From Leptodontidium sp. MPI-SDFR-AT-0119 (Eukaryota; Ascomycota; Leotiomycetes; Helotiales; Leptodontidiaceae), in NCBI GenBank assembly GCA_020726505.1, contig JAHLEZ010000006.1, positions 1,798,001 through 1,862,000 of the forward strand: DNA of 64,000 nt, in the 5' to 3' direction. The stretch's first letter is position 1; every line of letters starts with the position of its first letter. A model generated the notes under the pieces. That model had not been told where the DNA came from. It saw only the letters and a list, made by a program, of their open reading frames with translations, and did no database searches. The position numbers were made by a program, and so were the translations under genes. Positions 43,564-54,733 of this stretch are shown piece after piece.

Positions 43564-44463
43564 TTAGCCGCTGACATATTCCAACACACTGAACAGCAAT
43601 TTATTCTCCACTTTGCAACCATTGCCATCACCTTTCGTAAATCCATTCCACAACCGGATGCCAATTTCGATCATGTCCACTCCCTTTTTATTGTGTTGAC
43701 GGAGCATCTCGTATGCTTCGGAGCATAGAGTCGACTCAGTGTCGCACTGGCTGATACTCGGAAGACTTGACCCGTTACAAAACGTCGAAAGGGCATCTGC
43801 AGGGACCGAACTAGACGATGTGGATATAGATGTAGTACATTGAGAAGGTTCGGGCACATCTTGCGGCATGGTAGGAGTCTCGAATGCAGGCGCTTCTTGG
43901 ATACCATCGTAGAATAGCCCAAATTCGTCGCTGGGAAAGCCATCACCAGGTAGATTCAGAAATGTGTCTGCAAGTAGCACATCCATTGTTTCGAGTCCTG
44001 TTGTCAGTACTGCAGGCAAGGGATCCGTCTCCTCCGAGGGTCCAGCATCAAATATGAGAGGATCCCATGCAGGCAGATGTAGCTCTGCAGAATGCGCCAC
44101 ATCATCTGGGACTATTCCTGAGGTATTCTGCACGGTATTGCTATCATGTCCGTTGATGTAGCGATCCACTGCACTCTGTTCTACGCCCGCCTGCTGCAAC
44201 AGCTCTCGAAGCTTCTTGTTTTCCTCCTGGAGTCGGCGCAGTGTCTCCTCTGGAACTATGCTGCGAGTTGGAGCCCCATTTGCTTCGCATTCCTGAATCT
44301 TGCGCTCCAATTCGGCAACATATTCGCGTCTTCGGGCTCTCGATCGTCGTTGGTTGTTACGGACTCGAATCAGGTTCGCTGTCGATGAGGTCGACTTGGC
44401 TCAGTTAGCACTGTCTCGAGAAGAGTGGCAGAAGCTGCTGACGTCGGCTTTGCGTTTTGGCAT
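43564..44463 (-). CDS. bZIP transcription factor
   Basis: A short first exon (ATG at 44463; MPKRKAD) is joined through a 48-bp intron (44395-44442, donor GTCAGC, branch CTAAC, acceptor CCAAG) to STSSTANLIRVRNNQRRSRA. The basic region RVRNNQRRSRARRREYVAELE carries the N-x7-R spacing of bZIP proteins, followed by a leucine-zipper-like coiled coil (EETLRRLQEENKKLRELLQQ). The central part is acidic and Ser/Thr-rich, and the C-terminus carries a short helical domain (CSEAYEMLRQHNKKGVDMIE) found in related fungal bZIP regulators. Product about 284 residues. Without the intron an in-frame TGA would follow the start, so intron placement decides that the gene is intact. Nuclear; target genes unknown. 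Confidence 0.85.
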
Positions 44464-44877
44464 GGCTGTGTGGCTGCTTCGGTGGTGAATGTGAGGAAAA
44501 TAGTTGCAGTCGAGCAACGTTGGGGTTTCACTTGCTTATATAATCCTTTTCTCACAAAAGTCCCTATTCCGCTAAAGTCTCCACATGAAATTGTGACTTA
44601 GGATTGAGAGTACACCCTCTGTCCAAATATTACCAAGGTCTGACGTTCTGGACTGAAAATTTATGACAAGTCAACTGAACACTGGTTCTATTACGAACTA
44701 TCCATGTCTCAGAAGATTTTATCAACATGAGTCCGGCACAGAGTGTACCTCCCCCATGCGTCACGAGCGTATTTCGAACCCACAGCTTCAACAACCTCAA
44801 AAATTACGGCCTCGATAGTGCCCATACTAATCTTCTAACACGCGTATTACTCTTCCCACCAAAAGAACACTTTGGCC

Positions 44878-46298
44878 ATGGATGACTTATCTATATACCG
44901 CTCATCCAATCTTCTCTATAATCAGGAGAAAATGTCCCGTTACAAACCCGGCGGCTTCCATCCTGTATGCCTTGGGGACACCTTCAAGGAGGGTCGGTAC
45001 AAGATACGTCACAAACTCGGTTGGGGAGGATGCTCAACAGTCTGGCTTGCTTGGGATGGGGTGTATGTTACCTTACTGCAACTTGTACAAACTCTTGCTC
45101 ACAGATGAAACTTCAGATCTGAGATGTGGGTGTCGATCAAAGTCAAGAGTGCCGATAGCAGTGCCGACAATCGTGAGCTTGAGGCCCTACGGGTGTTGAG
45201 AGAGACGACGGCAATACATCATTTCGTCAGACGATTCGATGGCTTTTTGCATCATGGCCCTAACGGGTGCCATCAATGTATTGTTTTCGAATTACTTGGA
45301 CCGTCTGTCGAAAGTATAGCCGAAGATTATCGCCAGGGCGGAGACCAACTTGAATAGGAGACTATCTTGAAAATTGTCACTCAGATGCTTGAAGCCATTT
45401 CATTCATGCACAAGGTCGGATATGCACATGGAGGTTTGACATATTTTTTCTGCTCACAAGAACTGGGACTAACTATTGAGTAGATATTAGCGGCTCAAAT
45501 CTAGGGTTCACTTGCCCCAGGCTAGCGCACCTGCCTGAGAGTGAGCTCTTTGATATCCTTGGGACACCAGAGACCGAAGTGCTCGCTCGTGTTGACGGCC
45601 AGCCCTTGCAACCCGGTTTGCCGAAACAGCTGGTAAAGAAAGCTTTCTGGGACAACTAGATAGATGAAGATGATGAAGACATCCGGCTTATTGACTTTGG
45701 AGAAGCGTTTACTCAAGGATCGAGGCCTGATAGACTCGCTCAACCACCAGATATAAGGGCTCCTGAGACAATATTCACGGATCACTTTGATTACAGGCTT
45801 GATCTCTGGCGTGCAGGAATCACGGTACGATAATTTCCACCCGGCCATGAAGATATGCTTGACATTTGGATCAACAGATTTACTCAATAATATTTGGATC
45901 GAGACCCTTCCAGCATTGGGGAGGGACTGATAAGGTCGTTCATCAGATGATCAATTTCGTAGAAGAGTTACCTGCGGAGTGGCAGCCCCAATGGGAGCTT
46001 ATGCAGCTAGAAGATGAAAAAGCGAAGAAACGCGCCGGTATGTTTATCACCAAGCCTTCTAACGAACCAATTTCACTAACATCGTTTCACCAAAGCAACT
46101 ATGAAACCTACACAGTTAAGATTGAATCAACAGTTCCACGACGATATTCGAGACCCAGCTCTGGAGCGGTTACTTCCAGTCATTCGAGGATTAGCAAGAT
46201 TCAAACCTTCGGATCGAATCTCGGCAGCCGAGGCACTGGACATGATCACCCAAGGCGAGGATCAAGATTGGAAGGGAAAAGCAGATTCAGAAGTGTAA
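44878..46298 (+). pseudogene. SRPK-like protein kinase, two in-frame stops
   Basis: From the ATG at 44878 the gene encodes a fungal SR-protein-kinase-like enzyme. It has GDTFKEGRYKIRHKLGWGGC with the glycine loop, STVWLAWDG joined by an intron to SEMWVSIKVKSA (VAIK lysine), CIVFELLGPSVES, the catalytic loop AHGDISGSNLGF (HGD for HRD), DIRLIDFGEAF (DFG), APETIFTDHFDYRLDLWRAG, and the C-terminal LARFKPSDRISAAEALDMI. Two in-frame stops break it: TAG 45355-45357 (QLE-stop-ETILK) and TAG 45657-45659 (WDN-stop-IDEDDED). Relatives have an acidic W-D/E stretch there, so TGG to TAG fits the second. Introns at about 45060, 45430, 45830 and 46038 splice correctly. Probably a recent pseudogene. Confidence 0.8.
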
Positions 46299-46891
46299 AT
46301 TTTACTACTCTGAACAAAATGGAAAGAACCTTGTTTCAGAGTGTTCTATTCCTTTGCTGTCATCAAGAGCGCGCGACGGATTGGCCATGTACTTCAGTGC
46401 AAGCAGCCAAAGAGGTAGATCCTTCATGCAATATAGCAGGCTGTGGCAGACACCAGTGTTTCTTACCCTGAGGCCCATCTGGAACTCCCAACTCGCTACA
46501 AGGCGGCACAGTGCCATGACTGCTGTATCCCCACACCAGGTAGAAATTCCTCGAGTTCATGTTGACGATTCGTATCAGACTTTTGCTCCCAGCTAACAGT
46601 GCAAGGTGCGGATGAACAAGAGCACTGGATGTAGGCTTTCGCTTGATATTACTTTAATTGGAAGGCGTCCACATAATTGGTTCGGCACCGTTGAAGAGTG
46701 TGAATGTCGTCAGTGATAAAGAGAATGTGAAGCCATTGGAGAGTGGATATTGTCCATCGCACTGGGAGCGAAGAGGGCCTGGAACAGCTATCGGATCGCC
46801 CAAAAGACGGACCAGGACAGATGCAAGTCACGGATCGCCGACCCAGCACCCCAACCATGAGAACGTTGAGCATCAACTGTGATGACTAAAA
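46299..46891. other. Intergenic, no gene seen
   Basis: Separates the tail-to-tail kinase pseudogene and APH-family gene. Open frames here have no domain. Confidence 0.4.
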
Positions 46892-47746
46892 TCACGACCA
46901 TAGTTCCCTCCTGAGCATATCCATCCACGCGTATTCGTTTGGGTACTCATCAAGGATTTTGGTCACCCAAGTATGCCAGTCGTCATCCCACCTGCCGCAC
47001 GTAAACATGGCCAAAGTATATTCCCAATAGCTTGGGTACCAGCCAGCCGTTTCCCAGTCAATGATAACTAAGCTGCCATCGTTTCGCATTAGAATGTTCT
47101 TTCGTTGGAGGTCTGCGTGCGAGAAGACGGGATCGTGGTTCTGAAGGACTAGAGGTAGGATGCGCTTGTAGAACTCGGCCTTTTGGGGCAGCGTATTATT
47201 GTGTAAGTATTTCCGAACCATAGCCTCGTTCAATTGGGCCTCTGTCTCAAATGGGCCATTGATCACGGCTGTGTCATCTGCCGTCCAGAACAAAGAGTCA
47301 TCGAGTCGGCGATTCCCAAGGCTCCCGTAATACCTCTGGTCCCCTGGACAAGGAATATTACGAAGCTGGTCCAACACGCCCCGCAGCCTGTCTGCTACAG
47401 CGGCCTTTGCAGTTGTGGCGAGGGTGGGCCAACAAGAGGCAAGGCTCTGCCCTCCCACGTTCTCCATCACGATATAATTCATTCCCGTACCTTTGTCGGT
47501 ATAGATAGCGTAAACTTGAGGTATTGGAATGCTCGAAAATTGCGCAACAAAGAGCATATTCTCACCTTCTATCAGGGTGACATTGTTGCCATGCTTGACA
47601 AGAAAGTGATTGCCAACCCGGACAATACGTCGACCTGTCGACTCTTGCACGACGTCTGGTGATGTTGCTATATCTCTGATGGTTGGAAGAGGAGCGGGAA
47701 GGCGGTCAGAGGCTGCAAAGTAGGGAAGAGGGTAGAATCTGGTCAT
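46892..47746 (-). CDS. Aminoglycoside-phosphotransferase-family kinase-like protein
   Basis: Intronless, 284 residues. It shows the APH fold (PF01636): the N-lobe with FLVKHG (ATP-site lysine) and EGENMLFVAQ, the hinge MNYIVMENVGGQSL, the catalytic loop VFSHADLQRKNILMR (H-x-D-x5-N), and the metal-binding IIDWETAGWYPSYWEY. In fungi these proteins act on small molecules or remain uncharacterised; drug resistance is not implied. The frame is intact and length normal. It lies between two immune/kinase pseudogenes and ACR3. Confidence 0.85.
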   Translation of the reverse strand: MTRFYPLPYFAASDRLPAPLPTIRDIATSPDVVQESTGRRIVRVGNHFLVKHGNNVTLIEGENMLFVAQFSSIPIPQVYAIYTDKGTGMNYIVMENVGGQSLASCWPTLATTAKAAVADRLRGVLDQLRNIPCPGDQRYYGSLGNRRLDDSLFWTADDTAVINGPFETEAQLNEAMVRKYLHNNTLPQKAEFYKRILPLVLQNHDPVFSHADLQRKNILMRNDGSLVIIDWETAGWYPSYWEYTLAMFTCGRWDDDWHTWVTKILDEYPNEYAWMDMLRRELWS

Positions 47747-48526
47747 GGTGGCAGTGACATCAACTTGGGAGAGTTTGGAACCTGCTCCCCACCGCCGTTA
47801 AAATAACGAGGCAACAAGGCACACATGCCACTTTTACAATTAGGAGCATTCACGTTATTACGACGATTCTTAGTCGGGCTTATGATTATACGCAACTTAT
47901 GCGATTAAAGTGCACTTTCCAAGCTTACCTAAATCGCGCGCTGTTCGTTATTATAAAATGCAATTCTGCGCTCGCCTCACGACTTCGCAAATTTTCAACA
48001 ATTGCTTCCGGGGAGTAAAAGCGGCATGGCTGACTTTGTGTATGAAATGTGTGTGTGCTTTGTGCCGCACGCCCCTTTATTCAATTCTGAAAATAGATGA
48101 GTAAAATCAACGTCTCAACCAGGTTGCAGATCAAGACGTCCCTTCGCTATTGTCACTGGCATGAGATGAATGGACGCGGTTTCTCTGTAGTTAGCCTGAG
48201 ATGAAAGGTGGGTTGCCAAGACTGAATGTCACTCGCTAAATCTCGGCAATTCGAATGTCACTGCATCGCTCTCATTGGTTGAATTATTGTCTTAGTCCGC
48301 CCTTCGTGGCCATTTTCCTCATCTATGTATTTCTACACCCCGAGCTTCATCAACACACATTCACATAATCACTTCGTTGTCATTCGAACCACTTCTGTTT
48401 TACTTGGATTTGTCTATAAGAGAGGCCATCTCTCCTTATTTTCGATAGTCGACAACACAACCAAGCTCAAGCATTTCCCCAGAAATCGAACTCTGAAGTC
48501 AAGCATTCCAAACGAGTGCATCAAAG
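47747..48526. other. Promoter region of ACR3 and APH gene
   Basis: Divergent promoters of the APH-like gene and ACR3. AT-rich from 47830 to 48070, with a CT-rich leader close to 48527. I do not see an obvious regulator site. Confidence 0.4.
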
Positions 48527-49812
48527 ATGGCGTCAACAAACACCTACGACAGCAGTTCCCCAACCATTGATCCCGAAAAAGACCAAACAACGCAAAATCA
48601 GAGACATTCCTCACATCCGAGCCACGACATCAAATTAACACCGCAAGCCAGTATCGCAAACAGCCCTCAAGTCCCCGAATCCGCCTTCAAGGGCCTAGGC
48701 TGGCTCGACCGATTCCTGGCAGTATGGATTTTCCTGTCTATGGCTATCGGTATCATCCTAGGGAATTTTGTTCCCAACACCGGACCTGCATTACAGAAAG
48801 GAAAATTCGTTGGAGTCTCTGTCCCAATTGGTAAGACAGGAATTCATTTTGAGCTGCCAAGCTAATTTTCCTGAATAGCAATTGGATTGCTTGTCATGAT
48901 GTATCCTATCTTGTGCAAGGTCAAATATGAGACACTGCATCATGTCTTTCGTCAACGTAAGATTTGGGTACAGCTGGGCTTCAGCCTCGTCGTCAATTGG
49001 ATCGTTGCCCCGCTGCTCATGGTAAGTTCACCTTTACGTATTCCACACCAATTCATCATGCTAACACATCGCAGCTCGGCCTCGCATGGGCTTTCCTCCC
49101 AGACAAGGAACACCTACGAGAAGGGCTCATCCTTGTTGGACTCGCGCGCTGCATCGCCATGGTCCTAATCTGGACCGGTCTCGCAGGTGGCGACAACGAA
49201 TACTGCGCTATTCTCGTCGCCGTTAATTCCGTTTTACAGATGGTCCTCTTTGCCCCACTCGCGCTTCTCTTCCTCCGAGTATTTGGCGATGGTGACGAGA
49301 CAGTCTCGTACGAAGTCGTCGCGAAATCAGTGGCAGTCTTCCTCGGGATCCCACTTGGTGCTGCAATCATAACTCGCTTCAGTCTTCGCAAGCTTGTCAG
49401 TCCGGATTGGTACCAGAGAGTATTCTTGAAATTTGCAGCTCCATGGTCGCTGATCGGACTACTCTTCACCATCATCGTTTTGTTCGCGTCGCAGGGGAAG
49501 CAAGTGGTACAGCAAATCGTGTCGGTCGTACGCGTGTCGGCACCGCTCATCGTCTACTTTGCTATCATCTTCTTCCTCACGCTGCTGGTTTGCTTCAAAT
49601 TGGGCTTTGGGTATAAGCTGGCTGCGACGCAAAGTTTCACCGCAGCAAGCAACAATTTCGAATTGGCTATCGCTGTTGCGGTTGCCACGTACGGTGCGAA
49701 TAGTCAGCAAGCTCTGGCTGCTACTGTTGGTCCGCTGATTGAAGTGCCTGTTCTGCTGGGTTTGGTGTACGTTGCAAAGGCGCTTGGCCGAAGGAGGGGG
49801 TGGAAAGACTGA
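48527..49812 (+). CDS. ACR3: ACR3-family arsenite efflux transporter
   Basis: Three exons (introns near 48830-48878 and 49022-49074). A hydrophilic N-terminal tail of about 65 residues is followed by a bile/arsenite/riboflavin-transporter fold: [40 protein letters not shown] with the conserved Cys of the ACR3 family, [32 protein letters not shown] (second conserved Cys and the ACR3 signature), and [20 protein letters not shown], the most conserved stretch of the family. Ten membrane helices are expected. It exports arsenite/antimonite across the plasma membrane. It is not clustered here with an arsenate reductase. Confidence 0.93.
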
Positions 49813-50406
49813 AGCTCTTCGGAGCATTATTGAATGTATATAAGGTAGCGCATTCCCATTTCGCTCTACGGGGATCCAGGATTAGTCCAGAAGGGCAGTC
49901 CAATGAAATAGAATTAGAAAAGATCATGGCATCGTCCCCGAGTTCCTGCTCGCCCGTCGCTCTCGCAACCACGCCTCGCTTATTCAAAATAATCTACCTA
50001 CTCGCGATCTCGGTAAAAGAATACAACCAAAATAATCCAAAAACAAAGCAAAAGAAAAAATTCCAAAGTCAAAAATAGCAAAATATTCATATCTACCTAG
50101 GTGGAACAAGTCTAGGTAGATGCTTAGTACAAAGGGCGAAACTTTAGTTTATCCTTAGCCACTCTCTTTTAGGTGGTGTTTTACCTCCTCCTACTCCGAG
50201 CTTTAGTCTCTTTTGGGCTCACACACATATTCCTTAAATGTGAAGTCACTGCCTACTCCAACCAGCTAATTCATGGAGACAAAGCGCTTATTTGGTTATA
50301 TGTATGGGATAGCTGGCCGGTAGCGAAGTAGAGCTGGGCACCACTGAAGCTATCGCACCAACCAGTTCTTGCCTCTATGCCGAACCACACGTAGCCGATG
50401 GTGCGA
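49813..50406. other. Intergenic, no gene seen
   Basis: Begins with the ACR3 3' UTR. A short A-rich stretch at 50020-50090 and TACCTAGGTGG/CTAGGTAG words near 50092-50122 form a weak palindrome. No gene. Confidence 0.4.
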
Positions 50407-52541
50407 CTACAGCACCAAGATCGTCTCTGGCAGATTTCGCATCAATCTGGCTATTGGAATAGACCCTCTTGCAGTGAATCTTCCGATCCTCTGGTAGGTA
50501 TGGATACCTTCCACTTCAACAAGTAACAGTATCAGCCCTTTCATCCAAGGCTTCCCTCCTTCAATCCAGCTCATGATTGGTAGACTGAATATCAAGTACT
50601 CCTCTCCCGCAATCCATGGTTTGGTCTTTCAGGTCGCTTTATCCACTTGGCCATTTTCCAGATTGTGCGATGTCAAGCCGTCCATGTAAGACCATCCAGC
50701 ATGGGGAGTTTCGTCGTCATCCACCAGGGTCCAATGTTCTTCACGTTGAGAATATGCCATGGTATCTACTCCCGGGATGAGATTGAACTTTCCGTCAGAA
50801 TCTTCGACGGACATTCGATCATTCAAAAATCCTATCCTGGTGAGAGTTCCGTGAATCTTGATGCTGCCACCTCCCAAAGTGCCAGTAGTATCTTGGCTAA
50901 TTGGATATGTTTGACAGTCCACCACAGTGCATACAGGTTTAGTACTATCCTTCTCGGCGTTTGGCGGATTGTGTTCAAGCGAATAGCTCCATCCAAGGAA
51001 GCCCAGGACCAAGATGGTGCTCTATAAGCGGGGGGTCTAAACGCTCGAACTTCCTTCGTAGAGAACCAACACAGCGCTTGTGGTAACTGCGAACGCCAAA
51101 GTCCAGCAGCATAGACATCACTACCAAGTAATGTTTGGAAATGCTGTGCAATCCCCGCAAATGCTATCATCTTGTCAGAAGGGACTGTGAGTCCACAGGC
51201 AGAATATGTCTCGACAAGTCTATTCCATGAATGATGCAGCCCTTTTATGTCGTATCGTTGTTTCCCAAAGCCGGTGAGAGACTCCCGTGAGCTCAATTCT
51301 TCGGGTAAGCCGTCAGGATATGATTCCGATGCTTCAATCTCGCAGCATTTCCACCATAGCTGGTTCTTGGTCAGATACAAGTTTCGTGATGCTAGCCAAA
51401 CTTCTTGCACCACCCATGCCCGTCGACGGAGCGGTGAGGACGCAACCTCGTCTCTGTAGGTATTCGCGTTGGTCAAGTAGTATTTCCCAGGGTTCTGGCC
51501 TTCCCATTGTGCATCGATCGGCAGTGGTGAGATTGTTGACGCATCTCTAGCAGTGAAGCTTGAATCGGAATTCTCTGATGCTGCTGCGGCTGCAATGTTC
51601 AGCGTAGAGTTCCGGTAAACATCTCTCATAGCCATAGCTTCCTGGCGCCAGTCATCAATGGAATCCTGAATGATACACAGAGAATCAATCCAAATGTACT
51701 GGAAGCCAAATTTGTTACAAATTGAAATAGCTTCTCGGTAGCTCGTTGGAAGTTCATCCAAGTTGATGTTGGATCGGAGCTCGTCAATGTTGGAAGCCAT
51801 CAATCTCAGTGTCTTGCCTTTACCCCAACAATGAGAGAGTGTTGCATATGGGTGGTTTAATATCTCATCGCCGGCTAGAATAACTCGTCCTCGATTCTGA
51901 TTGACAATTTCCAGCAGTCTGGTAGGACGAAACGCGAGATTCTGATTATTGCAAGATGGATGATGCGCTCGGCATTTTGAGAGCCACTGTTGACCTAGAC
52001 CAAGAATCCTTGGATGATCAGATTCTTTGGGTGGCGTGTAATGTCCAAGGTTACCTTCGACATCTGTTTGAAATGCTTTAGACTTGTGTTTGATTTAACA
52101 CACGTCGTAGTAAGTGCTTACCTTTGGCGGGCTGTATGGCAAACCCCCATATTGGCACTGGCGGCGAGGATTGCACCACCCCACTTTCTGTCTGCTCAAT
52201 GAGTACTCCAGTCTCGAGTGGTTCAATGGTCCCTGAAACCTCTTCGCTGCCATCACTCTGCTCACTTGAACTCGCTTCCATCCCAACCGCATCAATCGTC
52301 AAGTTAAGCCATCCAGAAAGGCTGCCAGATAGAGCTTCTAAATACCAAGTTGACTTGAAAGAATCATCGACATCAAAGGCTTTCCAAGCCTCGCTTTTGG
52401 TGATGATTCCGCAAATATAGCATCCATGATTCGCGGCTGATGTGATGCTCTCACGGGATTGATGGTGCGGCAAGTCTTGCTTTAGCATTTGAGGACCGGT
52501 GAAAACAAGATTACAATTTGCACACAGTCTGGAAGACATGG
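50407..52541 (-). pseudogene. Second HET-domain protein, frameshifted and with stop
   Basis: From the ATG at 52541 (MSSRLCANCNLVFTG, with the N-terminal zinc-knuckle look) through an intron (near 52070-52120) the gene encodes a HET protein. It has YATLSHCWGKGKTLRLMASN, SYREAISICNKFGFQYIWID, SLCIIQDSIDDWRQEAMAMR, LRRRAWVVQEVWLASRNLYL and APSWSWASLDGAI. Near 50985-51010 the frame breaks: the conserved continuation (TVVDCQTYPI, SGGSIKIHG-type block) is in another frame with no possible intron. That second frame then meets a TGA at 50629-50631, after which a HET-like C-terminus (GEEYLIFSLPIMS...YQRIGRF) continues in frame to 50407. Two lesions, so probably inactive. The TGA could derive from CGA. 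Confidence 0.8.
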
Positions 52542-52914
52542 CGATGGGAATGAGAGGCAATTGTATGGGATTTGAACTGAACGCCGTACGGATGAATGTC
52601 ATGCTCGCCAGGATGCACTCGCAGCTTGGGGAAGAAAGCTGATCCAATCGTAGTCGTGCCACGACTTGTGGCGGCCTGTCGGATAATCTTGAGTATTTAT
52701 ATCTATATATCACATAGACGAACTTGGGATAATCTTGAAGATCCACGTCTCTTCCAATTTGGAACCCAAGGAAACAACTTATCGATTCAAACAAGAAGAG
52801 ACACCATGTCTATCACGTGACTGCGCGACAGTCCCATTTCGCGACTCGATGATCACCTACGTCAACATCTCCCTAAGGCACCAGACCATGGACTGATTCG
52901 ATGACTTCTTCGGT

Positions 52915-54509
52915 ATGGCTAGTCCAGCTACCAAAGTAACGGATCCCCCTAACGATATCGACAGCGACACAGACTATGGCTCGGATTTCTCACCAGAGCA
53001 AGAGCAGATAGTCGATCGCCTTATCGCGGGCAAAGACCTCGAGGACGATAACCCGATAATCAACGAAGTTGAGCGTCATGATCCGCGGCAGACTCTACGG
53101 CTGCCTCGCGTCCTTGGCAGACAAGAGAGGTCTCCTTTGCTCCAGGCGGCCAGGGCTGCAGAGAGAGTTGCTGAGCAGATCGCCGAATCTGTTAAGACTG
53201 GCGAGCACCCGGACTGTAAGTCAATTGCCTTTGTGCCGTGATAGTTCTGACTGATGTATAGCGTCTAGTGAGCGATCGAATGAATACTGAGGCTGAGAAC
53301 GAAGCTAGCATCGAACCACCAAAGGAGAACCCAGACAATCCAGACTTGAGATCACCGATCGAGCGATTTCGTACACCACCGAAGAAGGCATTGTCAGTCA
53401 CGGATCTGGTGTCGCCGGCATGGTGTGAATTGCAATACTGGTATACATTGACGAAGCATGGGAGGAAAAGGCGCACGCCTGCTATGAAAGAAGGAACTCG
53501 AGTCCATAAGGTCCTGGAAGAACAAGTATATACTATCATCCGGGTTGAGGTGCAATCAAGAGAGGATGCCTGGGGCCTTCGAATATGGAACGTAATACAA
53601 GGGCTACGGACATTGCGAGATACCGGGCAGACTCGAGAATTGGAGATATGGGGAACGGTTGACGGGCTGGTTGTCAATGGAGTCATTGATGAATTATCGT
53701 ACATATGTCCGGACACAGACCTGGAAGATTCCCTGCAGAAACCCCCAGAGGATCTACCAACAGACCAGACTACCATCGCAGATTTCTTCAAAGCTGTGGG
53801 GGCAAAATCTTTGGAAGAAGCAACGAAAAGCAAGAGGCGGACTCAAACGAAGAAAGTTTATCTCTGCGATGTCAAAACTCGCGCAGTTCGAAGCGTGCCG
53901 TCAGCCTCTGCATTCAAACCCACGAGGATACAATTGATGCTGTATCATCGACTGCTCTCTTCTTTAGCTACCAATACGGTTGATTTCTCGATCCTGGCTT
54001 CACGGTACAATCTTAATGCTACAAAGGTTTTATCTGACGAGTTCATTGCCCAAGTTGGGAGTTTGAACGACGAGCTGTTTTATGATGCACCAGCAGATCC
54101 CGACAGTCAGAATACAAGTCCGAATTGGAGCCAAGACACCATGTCAACGCTTCTCGCTCACAACACGCTCAATCTCCTTTGGTCCCTCATGATCATTGAG
54201 TTTCAACTCACTCTCCCAAATGGCGTCGATTCCCTAGGCCGCGTTTTGAAAGCAGAATACAGATCGAGAGACGATGGGGAGGTCGTAGGTGTGAAGACAT
54301 TACCAATGGATGATATGGAGTTGACGACATTCATTTCTCATGAGATGGAGTGGTGGAAGGGCGAGAGACAGGCAGAGGGTGTGGTGGTTGAAGAGGCTTT
54401 CAAATGCAGAAGCTGTGACTTCGCAGATGCATGTGAATGGAGACTCCAGAAAGTCGAGGAGGCGAGGGAAAAGGCTAGGATGTCTAATAGACGGACTGCC
54501 GCTGTATAA
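52915..54509 (+). CDS. Exonuclease V (EXO5/DEM1-like)
   Basis: Two exons: the first from the ATG at 52915, donor at 53218, acceptor GCGTCTAG just before 53266, joining ...EHPD to LSDRMNTEAEN. The product (about 520 residues) matches EXO5 in SVTDLVSPAWCELQYWYTLT (first cluster Cys), RTPAMKEGTRVHKVLEEQVY, EIWGTVDGLVVNGVIDELSY (catalytic Asp/Glu), VYLCDVKTRAVRSVPS (D-x-K nuclease motif) and FKCRSCDFADACEWR (three cluster Cys). EXO5 is an Fe-S cluster single-strand-DNA exonuclease of nucleus and mitochondria, needed for mitochondrial genome maintenance in yeast. Acidic N-terminus; no clear cleavable presequence. The frame is intact. Confidence 0.9.
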
Positions 54510-54733
54510 ATACCTGGGCATGGGATGGGATTGGACATCTATCATTGAAGCATGGCGTTTGTGGACGGGAGCATTCTGATGGGTTTCTAGGTAAGGGTTG
54601 TTGGCAAGTATTTACAATCCATGAACATATGTACAATTTTGAACCCGCATTTCCATCTGCATTCCCCTTTTCCTCCATCCGCTAGTCTCTGTTCTTTGTT
54701 CTCCAGTTCTTCTTTCCATATCAGAGATACCAC

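Noticed and set aside
44395..44442. In-frame TGA just after the bZIP start codon
   Set aside because: A 48-bp intron with a CTAAC branch point and CCAAG acceptor removes it and gives a proper basic region.
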